Shown: piece by piece, positions 8,957 to 18,600 of the stretch | How positions within the stretch are numbered: the first letter of the stretch is position 1 | Layout: the number at the start of each line of letters is the position of its first letter | From: Calditrichales bacterium MX18-03 | GTDB taxonomy: Bacteria; Bacillota; Clostridia; Lutisporales; Lutisporaceae | NCBI GenBank assembly: GCA_021083345.1 | Contig: JAJGRE010000001.1 | Span: forward strand, 1,054,001 to 1,118,000 | Direction: 5' to 3' | DNA: 64,000 nucleotides | Notes under the pieces: generated by a model | Told to the model about the DNA's origin: nothing | Database searches by the model: none | Seen by the model: only the letters and a program-made list of their open reading frames with translations | Program-made: the position numbers and the translations under genes

Positions 8957-8985
8957 ATTATAGAGCATTCCCTGCGCGCTGTCAA
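8957..8985 (-). promoter_or_regulatory. Consensus sigma-A promoter
   Basis: On the minus strand TTGACA (8980-8985) and TATAAT (8957-8962) are separated by exactly 17 bp, so both hexamers are perfect. Transcription should start near 8950 and run through the structured leader to the P5C dehydrogenase remnant. Confidence 0.92.
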
Positions 8986-9085
8986 TGCAAATACGTTCAG
9001 AAAATGAGTCTTTTGTCCTTTACCTTATGAATCAAATCCTATAAACTGAATAAAGAAACATTACACTTTGGGGAGGTTTATTATA

Positions 9086-9514
9086 ATGGGGGTTATGTAC
9101 ACACTGCTGGCAGGTATTTTTATCAGCCTGCAGGGAATTTTCAATACCAGAGCTGGAGAAAAAATCGGCATGTGGGAAACAACCACACTGGTCCATGGAC
9201 TGGGCTTCGCTGTCTCACTGTTGATCTGGCTTTTTGCGAGGGACGGAAGCTTCAGCCGCATCAACGAAGTCAATAAGCTCTATCTGGTTGGCGGTGCATT
9301 GGGTGTCATGATCATTTTCTGCGTTATGAAGAGCTTTGCCCTGCTGGGACCGACGCTGGCGGTTTCTATGCTTCTGGTAACGCAGCTTGTAATGGCTATG
9401 GCTATTGATGTGTTCGGACTGTTCGGGAGTCCGAGGATTTCACTGCACTTTACCAAGCCCTTAGGCGTCATCGTCATGATACTGGGTATCCTCCTTTTCA
9501 AGCTGAAAGGTTAG
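9086..9514 (+). CDS. YdcZ/DUF606 family DMT-type membrane protein
   Basis: The 142-aa protein has about five hydrophobic segments and the family features GVMYTLLAGIFISLQGIFNTRAG at the N-terminus and a C-terminal PLGVIVMILGILLF segment. DUF606 proteins are half-size members of the drug/metabolite transporter superfamily and often work in pairs; only one is seen here. Its substrate is unknown. Start ATG at 9086 is preceded by GGGGAGG; the longer frame from 9068 begins inside that site. It lies 100 bp beyond the divergent promoter of the P5C dehydrogenase remnant. Confidence 0.87.
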   Translation: MGVMYTLLAGIFISLQGIFNTRAGEKIGMWETTTLVHGLGFAVSLLIWLFARDGSFSRINEVNKLYLVGGALGVMIIFCVMKSFALLGPTLAVSMLLVTQLVMAMAIDVFGLFGSPRISLHFTKPLGVIVMILGILLFKLKG

Positions 9515-9582
9515 CATTCATTTCCTCTTTGTCTTGTTATTCTCAGCAGGAGTGCTGGTGAAATTTGTAGAATTGCACAGAG

Positions 9583-9596
9583 TATAATGCTATAAT
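9583..9596 (+). promoter_or_regulatory. Putative -10 region of the chemoreceptor gene
   Basis: Two TATAAT hexamers (9583-9588 and 9591-9596) lie about 45-58 bp before the ATG at 9641. No convincing -35 was found. Confidence 0.45.
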
Positions 9597-9640
9597 TGTA
9601 TCTATAAGCTATAGAACGAAATACGATGAGGGGGGTTACT

Positions 9641-11350
9641 ATGAGATTATTCACTAATCTAAAGATATCGGCAAAAATCATTTTGGGTTTTTCAATTACT
9701 GTTGCAATATCTACCTGCATTGGGGCAGTCAGCTATTTCAGCTTACTGAACGTCAACAGCGGCATGGACAAGCTTTACAATACCAGCTTGATACCCATCA
9801 AGTACCTGGGTGAGATTCGTCGGGATTTCCTGACCATGCGGGGCGATTTGTACGATCTCATTGCAACGGAGGAAGCTGCCAAAAGAAAGGACATCGAAAA
9901 GAAAATCAGGGAAGACCAAGCCATGATGATGAACACACTTGGCAAATACGAGCAGTTTGACCTTTCAGAGGATGAAAAGACAAAGGTTGCAGATTTCAAG
10001 AGTGCCGTTGATATATACTTCACCAATGCAAAAGACATTTTCATGCTGCTTGATGCCCGCAATACCATGGTCGCTGTCAGGAAACAGGAGGCTGCCCATG
10101 TATTCAGCGATTTGGCCATCACGGCGCTTAATGAACTGATACAAATTGAAACCGGTCATGCAGAGGAAACCAATGTACACGGCAAAATGATTTTCCAGCA
10201 GAGTTCTTTATTATCTTTAGGTTTAATTATTGCGAACATCCTGCTGTGCCTTGTTATTACATTTGCCATTACACGGTCTATCAAAATGCCGCTTCAGAAA
10301 TCCTTAAAGCTGGCAGAAGCCATTTCCCTAGGTGATCTGACCCAGCGGATCGACTACCGTAGCAAGGATGAAATAGGTCATCTGGTGGAAACCCTGAACC
10401 AGACTGCAAGTAAGCTTCAATCAACACTCCGGGGTATCCAGAATGCTTCGTCCACAGTATCCTCAGCAAGCCAACAGCTTTCTGCCACGACGGAGGAGTC
10501 CAACGCCTCCATGCAGGAAGTCACTCATGGCATAACTCAGATTTCTGAGGGTGCTGAGAGCAATGCATCAGCCATTGAGCAAATATCAGCAGCACTGGCT
10601 GATATTTCAGATAAGCTGAATGCCACTGCGGAATCCAGCATTCAGGTATCGGAAGCAAGCCGCCAGGTTAAGGCTGCAGCCGAGAACGGCGGAAAGCTGG
10701 TAGTGGACATGGCAGAGTCGGTTGAAAACGTATCTAAATCTTCTGGGGATATTGCAGCCATCATGAATGAATTGGATACCTCAGCCAAAAAAATAAATGA
10801 AATTGTTGCCTTGATCACACAGATTTCCGAGCAGACGAACCTGCTGGCATTAAACGCAGCCATTGAAGCAGCCAGGGCAGGCGAGCAGGGCAGAGGCTTT
10901 GCGGTAGTAGCGGACGAGGTGCGGAAGCTGGCTGAGCAGAGTAAGGAAGCAACACAGACAATTGATCTCATGTCCCGGGATATTCAGGTGAAGACGGCAT
11001 TGGCGTCGGAAAAGACCAAAAACTCCGGCATCCTTGTCAATAGTGCTTCCTCTATGGCAAGGGAGACCAACCGCCACATTCAGGAAATTATCCTGCAAAT
11101 CAAAACAGTGGTGGATCAGGTAGCCGGAATCTCTGAAGCGACAGTCCTTCAGTCAAGCCTCACACAGGAAATCAACAAGAGCATTGAAACCATAACGGTT
11201 GCAATAGAATCCCAAGCCGGCAGCGCACAGGAAATCAGTGCTACGATGCAGGAGCAAGCCAGTGCCATGGAAGAAATAGGTGCCACGGCAGAAGAGCTGG
11301 CCAGCATGTCTGCTGATTTGAACAGCCAGATTGCCAAGTTTAACATCTAA
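9641..11350 (+). CDS. Methyl-accepting chemotaxis protein
   Basis: The 569-aa chemoreceptor has an N-terminal TM (about residues 9-30), a helical 4HB_MCP-type ligand domain, a second TM near residues 188-210, HAMP, and a long cytoplasmic signalling domain. The hairpin tip that contacts CheA/CheW is present as [20 protein letters not shown] and [18 protein letters not shown]. The helical sensor often binds amino or organic acids, but no ligand can be inferred. ATG at 9641 has GAGGGGGG upstream and is preferred to ATG 9626. A terminator follows at 11372-11396. Confidence 0.95.
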   Translation: MRLFTNLKISAKIILGFSITVAISTCIGAVSYFSLLNVNSGMDKLYNTSLIPIKYLGEIRRDFLTMRGDLYDLIATEEAAKRKDIEKKIREDQAMMMNTLGKYEQFDLSEDEKTKVADFKSAVDIYFTNAKDIFMLLDARNTMVAVRKQEAAHVFSDLAITALNELIQIETGHAEETNVHGKMIFQQSSLLSLGLIIANILLCLVITFAITRSIKMPLQKSLKLAEAISLGDLTQRIDYRSKDEIGHLVETLNQTASKLQSTLRGIQNASSTVSSASQQLSATTEESNASMQEVTHGITQISEGAESNASAIEQISAALADISDKLNATAESSIQVSEASRQVKAAAENGGKLVVDMAESVENVSKSSGDIAAIMNELDTSAKKINEIVALITQISEQTNLLALNAAIEAARAGEQGRGFAVVADEVRKLAEQSKEATQTIDLMSRDIQVKTALASEKTKNSGILVNSASSMARETNRHIQEIILQIKTVVDQVAGISEATVLQSSLTQEINKSIETITVAIESQAGSAQEISATMQEQASAMEEIGATAEELASMSADLNSQIAKFNI

Positions 11351-11371
11351 TCGAATCTTGTTTACATGCAT

Positions 11372-11396
11372 AAAGGAACGGTTTATCCGTTCCTTT
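11372..11396 (+). terminator. Terminator after the chemoreceptor gene
   Basis: A 10-bp perfect stem (AAAGGAACGG with CCGTTCCTTT) lies 21 bp past the stop codon and is followed by a T-rich stretch. Confidence 0.75.
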
Positions 11397-11513
11397 ACAT
11401 TTTCCCATATTACCGGGCAAGTTGAATTTTTAAGCTTTCTGGTGGAAACATAAGAAAGCAACATAAAGGCTATATCATCCTGCGATTGATAGGAAACTCA
11501 AAAGGAGATTCTT

Positions 11514-11993
11514 ATGCTTTCTTCGTTTTGGAGCAATACCATATGGTATATTTTATTACTGATAACGAGTATAATTGCAATGATAGCCGCATTACTGAAG
11601 TCAAAAAAACGCAAGTTTACTATTGCCTTCTCCCAGCTTTCAATTTCAACGACCTCGGCATTGACCATTGTATTTGACCTATCCTATGGATGGTATTTTG
11701 TATTTGCATTTACTTATTATCTCATTGAAGAGCTCTTTATAAGACTGGGCATTTATCAGCACCTCTGGTATAAGTCCATCCATACCCTTGCCGGATTTGT
11801 CCCTTTTTTTGGTTTATTCGAATGTGGTATAACAAACTTATCTGCTCTTCAAGACGCTTTTATCATTTACCTTAAAGATGGCTGGGCCATTCTGATAACG
11901 CTATATGATTTACTCGGGACTTATTTCTGGATTATTGTTCTGAACCGGTTTTTAAGTCAGAAGCCAGCTGTCTATTGCAAAAAGAAAATGTGA
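11514..11993 (+). CDS. Hypothetical integral membrane protein, 159 aa
   Basis: The protein has four or five hydrophobic segments (about residues 8-28, 45-70, 95-112 and 125-148) and conserved-looking charged or aromatic residues (EELFIRLGIYQHLWYKSIHT) between them. I recognise it only as a small multi-pass membrane protein of the kind common in Bacillota. Start ATG at 11514 has AAAGGAG 6 nt upstream. It converges with the SnoaL-like gene, only 16 bp apart. Confidence 0.7.
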   Translation: MLSSFWSNTIWYILLLITSIIAMIAALLKSKKRKFTIAFSQLSISTTSALTIVFDLSYGWYFVFAFTYYLIEELFIRLGIYQHLWYKSIHTLAGFVPFFGLFECGITNLSALQDAFIIYLKDGWAILITLYDLLGTYFWIIVLNRFLSQKPAVYCKKKM

Positions 11994-12009
11994 GAAGTCC
12001 GGCGCTCCC

Positions 12010-12429
12010 TTATGCTCTGCGGCTCTCATCCTGCCACAGCATATTGAGTATCCGCCATTTTGCTCCGTCATAAACCAGCTGGACCAGGTTGACACCCCGC
12101 TTGATGGGCTTGTTGTCCAGCATGGATGCCTTGGCCTCGTACTCACTGTATACATGTGCGATATTCCCAAAAATCCTGACACTATAACGAAAGCCATACT
12201 CGTAAAAATCCTTGGATTCAAGAAATTTTGCCAACCTGGTGATATATGATTCCACATCATGAGTGACAGCTGCGTACGCCTTCTGCTCCGTCAGCCTCAT
12301 CACCGTAAGGCTGGCACCCTTGTGGAACAGGTCACGAAAACTGTCCCAATTGCGCGCTTCGCCTGCTTTGCCCGAAATAATTGAATAAAAAGCATCAATA
12401 GGTTCCTGTATATTTGACATATTGATCAT
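12010..12429 (-). CDS. SnoaL/NTF2-like protein, third gene of the carbamoyltransferase operon
   Basis: The 139-aa protein looks like an NTF2-fold (SnoaL/DUF4440-like) domain: an N-terminal helix (PIDAFYSIISGKAGEARNWDSFRDLF), DVESYITRLAKFLESKDFYEYGF, and terminal strands VNLVQLVYDGAKWRILNMLW. Members range from enzymes to ligand-binding proteins, so no reaction is assigned. I chose ATG at 12429 because GGAGG lies 8 nt upstream. It is 29 bp downstream of the helical-repeat gene and probably cotranscribed with it. Confidence 0.75.
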   Translation of the reverse strand: MINMSNIQEPIDAFYSIISGKAGEARNWDSFRDLFHKGASLTVMRLTEQKAYAAVTHDVESYITRLAKFLESKDFYEYGFRYSVRIFGNIAHVYSEYEAKASMLDNKPIKRGVNLVQLVYDGAKWRILNMLWQDESRRA

Positions 12430-12458
12430 CCTATGTTCCTCCGTATAATTTGTTTGAT

Positions 12459-13211
12459 CTATTTTTTCATGCCTGTCTGCAGTTTGCATTTTTGGAGCCA
12501 ATCCTCGTCCAGCCGCTTCAGCCGGTCCTTTTTCAAGTTTTCTTTAATGATCCAGCGAATGTCCTTATCTTCACACAATAGCCATTTTTCAAAAATCGGC
12601 TTCCCCTCTTCGGCGTTCCCAACGATAGCGACACTCCAGCAATAAGCCATTCCCTTCCTTAAAGCAATAAAGCCTTCATCTTTTCTGTCCTGAGCCCCTT
12701 TGATTGAGCCGGTGATGCCATCCAATATCTTAAGGACGGCCTGTACCTGGTCCTTTTGCCTTAAGAGCCTCGGCTCGCAAAGTGCCGCTGCTGCCGCTCT
12801 TTTTTCGAAGCAGTTGCCCTGTACCCATTCTTCCATCTGCCTGATCAGTTCTTCCATATGGCTTTCACCATAGAGCTGCAATGCCATTGCCACAGCCTCA
12901 CGGGTCCTCCACCTGGGATCGGAGGCCAGCAGACGCAGCTTTTCCATGTACCCTGTTTTTCCCTCGGCAGCCAGTCTGCCTAGCCCCACCGTCCCGCAAG
13001 CAGCCAGGAATTCTTCGGGCGTGTTGAGCGGCGCTCTTTCAGGTGTGAAGCTGATCAGGTGAAGAAACAACGCTTCCGATCCAATTTCTGCAACGGCTTG
13101 AATCAGCTCCAGATTGCCTCGGGGGCCTGGCAGCCCCGACTCCTGCATCAAGTAGCTGTCCCAGTTCTTCATTGTCCTTAGCTTCTCAATGTATGCTTGT
13201 ACCTTTTTCAC
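12459..13211 (-). CDS. HEAT-like helical repeat protein, second gene of the carbamoyltransferase operon
   Basis: The 250-aa protein is rich in amphipathic helices spaced like HEAT/armadillo repeats, for example DPRWRTREAVAMALQLYGESH and KDIRWIIKENLKKDRLKRL. Such proteins usually act as scaffolds or, in the AlkD branch, as DNA glycosylases; I cannot place it further. The start appears to be GTG at 13211, which has GGAGG 7 nt upstream located inside the end of the preceding gene. The tight 2-bp gap to the carbamoyltransferase stop shows translational coupling. Confidence 0.7.
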   Translation of the reverse strand: MKKVQAYIEKLRTMKNWDSYLMQESGLPGPRGNLELIQAVAEIGSEALFLHLISFTPERAPLNTPEEFLAACGTVGLGRLAAEGKTGYMEKLRLLASDPRWRTREAVAMALQLYGESHMEELIRQMEEWVQGNCFEKRAAAAALCEPRLLRQKDQVQAVLKILDGITGSIKGAQDRKDEGFIALRKGMAYCWSVAIVGNAEEGKPIFEKWLLCEDKDIRWIIKENLKKDRLKRLDEDWLQKCKLQTGMKK

Positions 13212-13213
13212 AT

Positions 13214-14080
13214 CTACGCCTCCGTTAACTGCAGCCCACAGCAATATAAGATGACTGCTTGCTGAACAATTGTGAGATTTTCTTTAAAGGGATACCCGAC
13301 AAAATAATCTGACAAGATGACCTCTTCACTGACTTCTTCGTTTCTGTAAAAAGGCGGGCATGGATTTAGAATCGCCTTCTCATTGGCCAGCTTCATGACT
13401 TCCAGTGTAACCTGGTATTTTGATATATAATCTTTTGTCCTCAATTCCTCCGGCAGTGAATCCGTCAAAACCACATCCGTACCCGGCATGGCATCTTGAA
13501 GCTCAGTATAAAACCTGTAATTCTTGCCATCCCTGTCCAGCGCATGCCCCTCCAGGCAAACATGTCTGAAATCGAGGTCCATGACCGCCGCAATGGCTTT
13601 CCATGTGCCCGCTATATTTGATTTGGGTCCTACAAAAGTATATTTCAGCTCCTTGAAATTGCTTCTCAGCTTGCTTATTGTATAGATATCAGATAAGATT
13701 TCACAAGGGTGATTCTGGCTTGTCATACCATTGATAATGGGAATCGAAGCATGACATGCCAATTCCTCCAGCTTGGAAGAATCCGGGTGCCTGGCAATGA
13801 TGCCGTCAGCCCAGTTCTCCAGATATTTGACTACATCCTTTAATGATTCCCGTTTATTCAGCGAATCGGGCGGAAACAGGATGCATTCGCCCCCCAAATC
13901 TCGTATCCCCTTTTCAAAAGTAACCCTCGTTCTAATACTTGATTCAGGAAAGAAGAGCACAAATGTTTTGCCGCTTAATCGGCTTATGCCTTGCTCTGTA
14001 TTCAACTGATCAGCCATTCTGAAAATGGCCATTATTTGGTTTTCACTCAGATCTTCAATCCTTAACAGGTTCATCCCCAT
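13214..14080 (-). CDS. Divergent ornithine/aspartate carbamoyltransferase family protein
   Basis: The 288-aa protein keeps the carbamoyl-phosphate motif as SSIRTRVTFEKG (STRTR in ordinary OTCase) and the second site as HPCEILSDIYT, with Glu where HPCQ is usual. The C-terminal substrate loop is LNPCPPF instead of HCLP. The middle has the expected FVGPKSNIAGTWKAIAAVM. It is therefore a carbamoyltransferase homologue with altered substrate determinants, and the acceptor may not be ornithine. ATG at 14080 follows GAAGGAG. It leads a three-gene operon with a HEAT-like and a SnoaL-like protein; no other arginine gene is nearby. Confidence 0.82.
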   Translation of the reverse strand: MGMNLLRIEDLSENQIMAIFRMADQLNTEQGISRLSGKTFVLFFPESSIRTRVTFEKGIRDLGGECILFPPDSLNKRESLKDVVKYLENWADGIIARHPDSSKLEELACHASIPIINGMTSQNHPCEILSDIYTISKLRSNFKELKYTFVGPKSNIAGTWKAIAAVMDLDFRHVCLEGHALDRDGKNYRFYTELQDAMPGTDVVLTDSLPEELRTKDYISKYQVTLEVMKLANEKAILNPCPPFYRNEEVSEEVILSDYFVGYPFKENLTIVQQAVILYCCGLQLTEA

Positions 14081-14247
14081 CACATTCTCCTTCTTGTCTT
14101 GTATTGTCTTTCTATCAAAACTTGCCTCCTCAATAAGCCCTACCCAGAAACATGACTGCAAAAGCAGCATCCATCAGCGCACGAATAAAAACCAGGTATG
14201 GCATCATAAGCCAAGTCCATCGTTTCGAATTCTTTTTTCCCATCCTG

Positions 14248-14281
14248 CAGCTTGTCTGCAATGGGTTTTGCAGACAAGCTG
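14248..14281. repeat. Long perfect inverted repeat upstream of the carbamoyltransferase operon
   Basis: Two 14-nt arms (14248-14261 and 14268-14281, CAGCTTGTCTGCAA and its complement) flank a 6-nt spacer. Neither side has a T-run, so it is not a simple terminator. It lies about 170 bp upstream of the 14080 start and might be a leader hairpin or operator. Confidence 0.6.
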
Positions 14282-14322
14282 CGCTTACAAATCCATTATA
14301 GCATTATGCCATAAAATAGCAA

Positions 14323-14367
14323 AAGATTACGGCAGAAATAAAAACAAGCCATTTCTGCCGTAATCTT
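14323..14367 (-). terminator. Terminator of the yetF-like gene
   Basis: A 17-bp perfect stem (14323-14339 with 14351-14367) has an 11-nt loop and is followed on the minus strand by TTTTGCTATTTTA. It lies 20 bp past the stop of the DUF421 gene. Confidence 0.85.
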
Positions 14368-14386
14368 GGTTGAATTTACTTCAGGC

Positions 14387-15088
14387 TTACGCCTGACTCC
14401 TTTTCTGTTGAACCGGACTGATATACAGGCTGCCGTCTTCTTGCAGTTCTGCAAAAAAAACCTCTTTGTATCGGGTGATCCCGGCTTTTTTCAGTTCCTT
14501 CAACAGCCAGTCTTCAGACAAGCCCCACTCTTTGAGGTTATGTGAAACCAGCCTCCCGTCCACAATGACTTCAGTGGGGAGGAACAGCTTTTTCGGAGGC
14601 TGTATTTTCAAGTCCGATCGTGTAGCCGGCTCCTGCTCTGCCGGCTTCAGTATGCTGAGCTGCCCGTTAGGCTCTAGAATGGCATAATCCACCTCCTTGA
14701 TGGAGAATATCTGGTTGCTTCGCAGCAGTGTTGTCAGATCGTCCATGTTCAGCCGGTGCGCCCTGAGCTCCGACTGCATGATTTTACCCTTCTTTATGAC
14801 GATGGTAGGCTCTCCGTCCAGAAGGACTCTGGCTCTGGCGGATTTGAGGCTGATGTATTCTACGACGAAAGTTAGAAAAGCCCATATGGTTAAGCCGATT
14901 ACACCATCAACCAGCTTGATGTCACGGTGCACCACCATGTCTCCTGCTATGTTCCCCATTGCAATTCCTGTAATGTACGTGAAATATGTTGATTGCCCCA
15001 ACTGCTTCTTCCCCAAGACACGGATTAGGAATAACAGCACCAGAAAGCCCAACACAGTCCTTATAGATGTCTCAAGAATCGTATGCAT
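14387..15088 (-). CDS. DUF421 membrane protein (YetF/YcaP family)
   Basis: The 233-aa protein has three N-terminal TM segments (about residues 10-80) and a cytoplasmic DUF421 domain with the family text LLDGEPTIVIKKGKI, LRAHRLNMDDLTTLLRSN and ILEPNGQLSI. The C-terminal part (VDGRLVSHNLKEWGLSEDWLLKELKK) is also typical of YetF proteins. Homologues in Bacillus have been linked to spores and membrane homeostasis, but a clear reaction is not known. ATG at 15088 begins the frame; the ribosome binding site is weak-looking (GGATGATGGG). Confidence 0.88.
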   Translation of the reverse strand: MHTILETSIRTVLGFLVLLFLIRVLGKKQLGQSTYFTYITGIAMGNIAGDMVVHRDIKLVDGVIGLTIWAFLTFVVEYISLKSARARVLLDGEPTIVIKKGKIMQSELRAHRLNMDDLTTLLRSNQIFSIKEVDYAILEPNGQLSILKPAEQEPATRSDLKIQPPKKLFLPTEVIVDGRLVSHNLKEWGLSEDWLLKELKKAGITRYKEVFFAELQEDGSLYISPVQQKRSQA

Positions 15089-15263
15089 CCCATCATCCTT
15101 TTCAGCTTATGTATAACTATTTTGTACAAAATCCCACGCTGTTATTTGCAGCCGCATCAAAAGTTGTATTCAATGCACTGCAATACATATCAGTTGTGTA
15201 ACAGAGGTAAACTATATACATTGGACCATATTCCATGTATGCAGAAGAATAAGGAGGCATCAT

Positions 15264-15593
15264 ATGCGTATCGTCGCTAGATTTCCGGATCAACACCAGG
15301 CAAGTGCCCTGATTGACTCGCTCAGGAATGCCGGTTTTGACCGTAAGGACATGATTGTCAGCGATCTCGCAAAGGAGCCGGTGTGGAACACTACAGAAGA
15401 GGCTGCCCAAGAAATGACCTTCATCAAGTCCGAGCGTGAAGGGCTTGGTGAAATCGAAACCTTCGGCAGCGGCATCAAAGGGCTCAAGGGTGATTCAGGC
15501 ATCATTGTAGCAGTAAAAACCCCCAAGCATAAAAGCGACCGGGTGCGATCCCTGGCCGAACAGTCGGGCGCCGTCGAAATCGTCCAGGACTAA
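15264..15593 (+). CDS. Hypothetical protein, 109 aa, possible stress-type alpha/beta domain
   Basis: The protein begins MRIVARFPDQHQASALIDSLRNAGFDRKDMIVSD and ends with a second beta-alpha-beta-like stretch (GIIVAVKTPKHKSDRVRSLAEQSGAVEIVQ). This layout resembles small ferredoxin-like-fold proteins such as those in general-stress YflT-like families, but the match is only structural impression. Start ATG at 15264 is well supported by AAGGAGG. A strong bidirectional terminator follows immediately. Confidence 0.75.
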   Translation: MRIVARFPDQHQASALIDSLRNAGFDRKDMIVSDLAKEPVWNTTEEAAQEMTFIKSEREGLGEIETFGSGIKGLKGDSGIIVAVKTPKHKSDRVRSLAEQSGAVEIVQD

Positions 15594-15594
15594 A

Positions 15595-15625
15595 AAAGTG
15601 CCTTCCGCCTAGCGGAAGGCACTTT
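15595..15625. terminator. Bidirectional terminator between convergent genes
   Basis: A 14-bp perfect stem (AAAGTGCCTTCCGC and its complement) has a 3-nt loop and is flanked by an A-run on the left. It lies between the 109-aa gene and the giant surface protein gene. Confidence 0.85.
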
Positions 15626-15643
15626 GCTGCTTAATATTCCTTC

Positions 15644-18600
15644 TTATTGTCCTTTCCTGACAGTGACCCGGTAGTTTTTCCGGGCGCCGTCATAGCCGAT
15701 GACGGTGTAGGTAACAGGTTTTCTGAAGTCATTGACGGTTTCGCCGCTGATCTGTTCCTTTCCGTTCACTTCAACGGATTTTCCCACGAAGTCGAAGGTG
15801 GCCCTAAGCTTTGTAATATCCGTTCTCCAGGGCACAGTAACCAATATGGCATTTCCCCACTGCTCTGTGATCCTTCCCCAGACATTGGGCTGCAGGTCGC
15901 AGAAGCCCAACCGGGTTATCGCCTTGTCGCCTTCTCCGGCAACGGTAACAGTCACCGTATAACTACCGCTGCTTCCGTCCTGTGCCTTTACTTTATATAC
16001 AACCGGAACAGTAAAATTATTGGGGGTAACACCGCTGGTCTGGACTGATTCACCGGCATATACCGCAGTATTCTCAGTAACCCTGAATACCGCTGCCAGA
16101 TTGGTGATATCCGTACCATAAGGCACCGTCACAGCAATTGCACCTGTCTCCTGGTTGATGATGCCCCATACCGCCGGGGCTGCAAAACCGAATTCCAGTA
16201 GCTGCTTTTGACTGCTGCCCGCCTTTTCTACGGTTACAGCATAGTTCTGCCTTGAACCGTCTTCTGCTATGACGGTATAGGTCACCGGATTGGTAAAATC
16301 ATTGGGTGTAATCCCGCTTCTTTGGAGCACATTTCCAACCCATACCTGTGTATTTTCTGAACTGACAAAGGTTGCTACCAGATTAGTCACCACCGTTTCG
16401 GCCGGCACAAGCAGCTTGATCGTTCTATTCTCCTGGTTGATCTGCCCGGCAGCCACAGGGTTCAACCCTCTGAAGCCAAAATGGGTAATCTCCTGTTCAG
16501 AGGACAGGTTTGCAACCTCCGACAAAACCAACTTCGAACCATGCAGCACCACTTCATCTGACTTGCGTACCACATAGGCATAAAGGACATCGCCGTTATT
16601 CAGATCCTCCGATGCATCGATATAATAGTATCCATTTCTCAGATTGACCTGCAGCCTGGTTCCATCCTGTCTTTCAGCTACAGCTTCCTGATCTCTGGTA
16701 TTCTGATCCTGCCAGGTGATCTTTCTTGTGGTGCCATTCACTGCAATTCCATAGTCTTCGACGGTTCCCCGGAACCGGTGTGTCAAGCCGTCCACGGTGA
16801 TATTATAGGCCAGTTCTTTCAGCAGCGGCCGTCTCACATCAACTTCAAAGCGTGTATCTGAAAGTCTGATGGGTGTTCCGGCGATCAGATTGCGGCTTAC
16901 GGCGTTGCCGGAGGCGTCCACCTCTACAACGGATTCTACCTGGTTGATCCGGCTGCTTTTGGTAACCCTGATGCACTTTGCATCGACGAACTCCACACTT
17001 TGAATATTATTTGCGTTTGCTACGCTGACAGTGACGGTATAATCCGTTTCAGACCCATTCTCTGCCACAACCGTATAGACTATGGGATAAGTGAAGTCAT
17101 TGACTGTCTCTCCGCTATACTGCTTCTTGCTCCCTATCAGTACGGTTGATTCTGGAGAACTGCTGAAGGTCGCTGCCAGCCGGGTTATGTCCGTTCCGTA
17201 AGGCACCGTCAGCTTGACGGTCTTGCTGCTCTCATTGATTATCCCTACGGCGTCAGGCTCAAACCGCGTGAACTTAAAGCTTGTAAGCCGCTTCTCTGAA
17301 GACAGGCTGGCACTCACGACGCCCTGAACCGTCACCTTTGCGCCATAAAGCACAATTCCATCGTATTCATCCAGAACCGTCACATACAGCTTATCTCCGT
17401 TTTTCAATCTGCTTGTATTCTCAATATAAAAGTGTCCGTTTCTGAATTCAACATCCAGCGCTGTTCCATCTGCCTTTTGCACCTTTACTTCCTGCTCGGC
17501 TTCATCCTGATCGTCATACTCAATTCTTCCAGTTGCACCATCAACTGAAATGTCGTTATCTTCTACGACGCCCCGGAAGCTATAGCTCAGATCATCCACA
17601 TTGACTTTGTAATAGAGCGCCTCTAAGAGCGGCACCTTCACCTCCACCTCATAGCGGGTATCGGAAATCCGGTCCACAGTCCCGCTCATCAGGTTATCAC
17701 TGATGACATCGCCATCACTGTCAACCTCTACGATGGATTTCACGCTGTCAATCCTGCTGCTTTTTGTGACACGGACTGTCTTTTCATCGATGACCTGAAT
17801 CCCCTGAATGTAATCTACGCTTACGATATCCGTGCCTTCAAACTCATATTCTTCGTCATCCGGATCCATTTTGTTTCCGGCCAGGTCAACGGCGCCTGTC
17901 AAGGCTATGAGGGTATAGTAGGTATCCCCGTCCATCAGGTCATCGGTATAGATGTTGACCTTTTCCTTATCATCTGCATCCACTTCCACATGTTTGATGT
18001 CCAGCGTTTTATCACGGCCGTTATCATCATAATAGGTTATTTTGTAGCTGCCCGGACGTGACAGCTCCTCATTGAAAACAAGCTGGACCTTTGTGCGGCT
18101 TAAAGCTTCAGCGTATTCCAGGTACGGCTCCTCATCATCTTCCAGATAGGCTTCAAGGACCGTTGCTTTGGAGGTATTGCCGTCGGTGTCGTCTTCATCC
18201 ATGGCAGCCCGCCCGGCATAATCCACCACCATCTTTGTAAAATCAAAATAGTACTCCCGGTCAGCCGGTATTTCTTTGTCTGCAATGAAATCAACTGTGC
18301 TATAGCCCTCATCGTCTTCCTCGTCTTCGGGGTCGATCTCTGCTTCCCAGCCAAGACCTGAGCCTTTAGGGTCCCTGATACCGTTTTCGAAATCTTCTTT
18401 GAGCAAAACCGGTTCCGAGAAGGTCACCCTGAAAGTCCGGATGTTGTACTGATCCCAATCATCCACTTCCGGCGGATCATTTTCTTCAGTAGTACCCTCA
18501 AATTCAAGATCTTCTTCAAAGACAACATTTCTGTTATTATAGTAATCTCTGATGTTTTCAATGGATGTCACTTCATAGGTTCTATCCTGCATCGGCGAAG

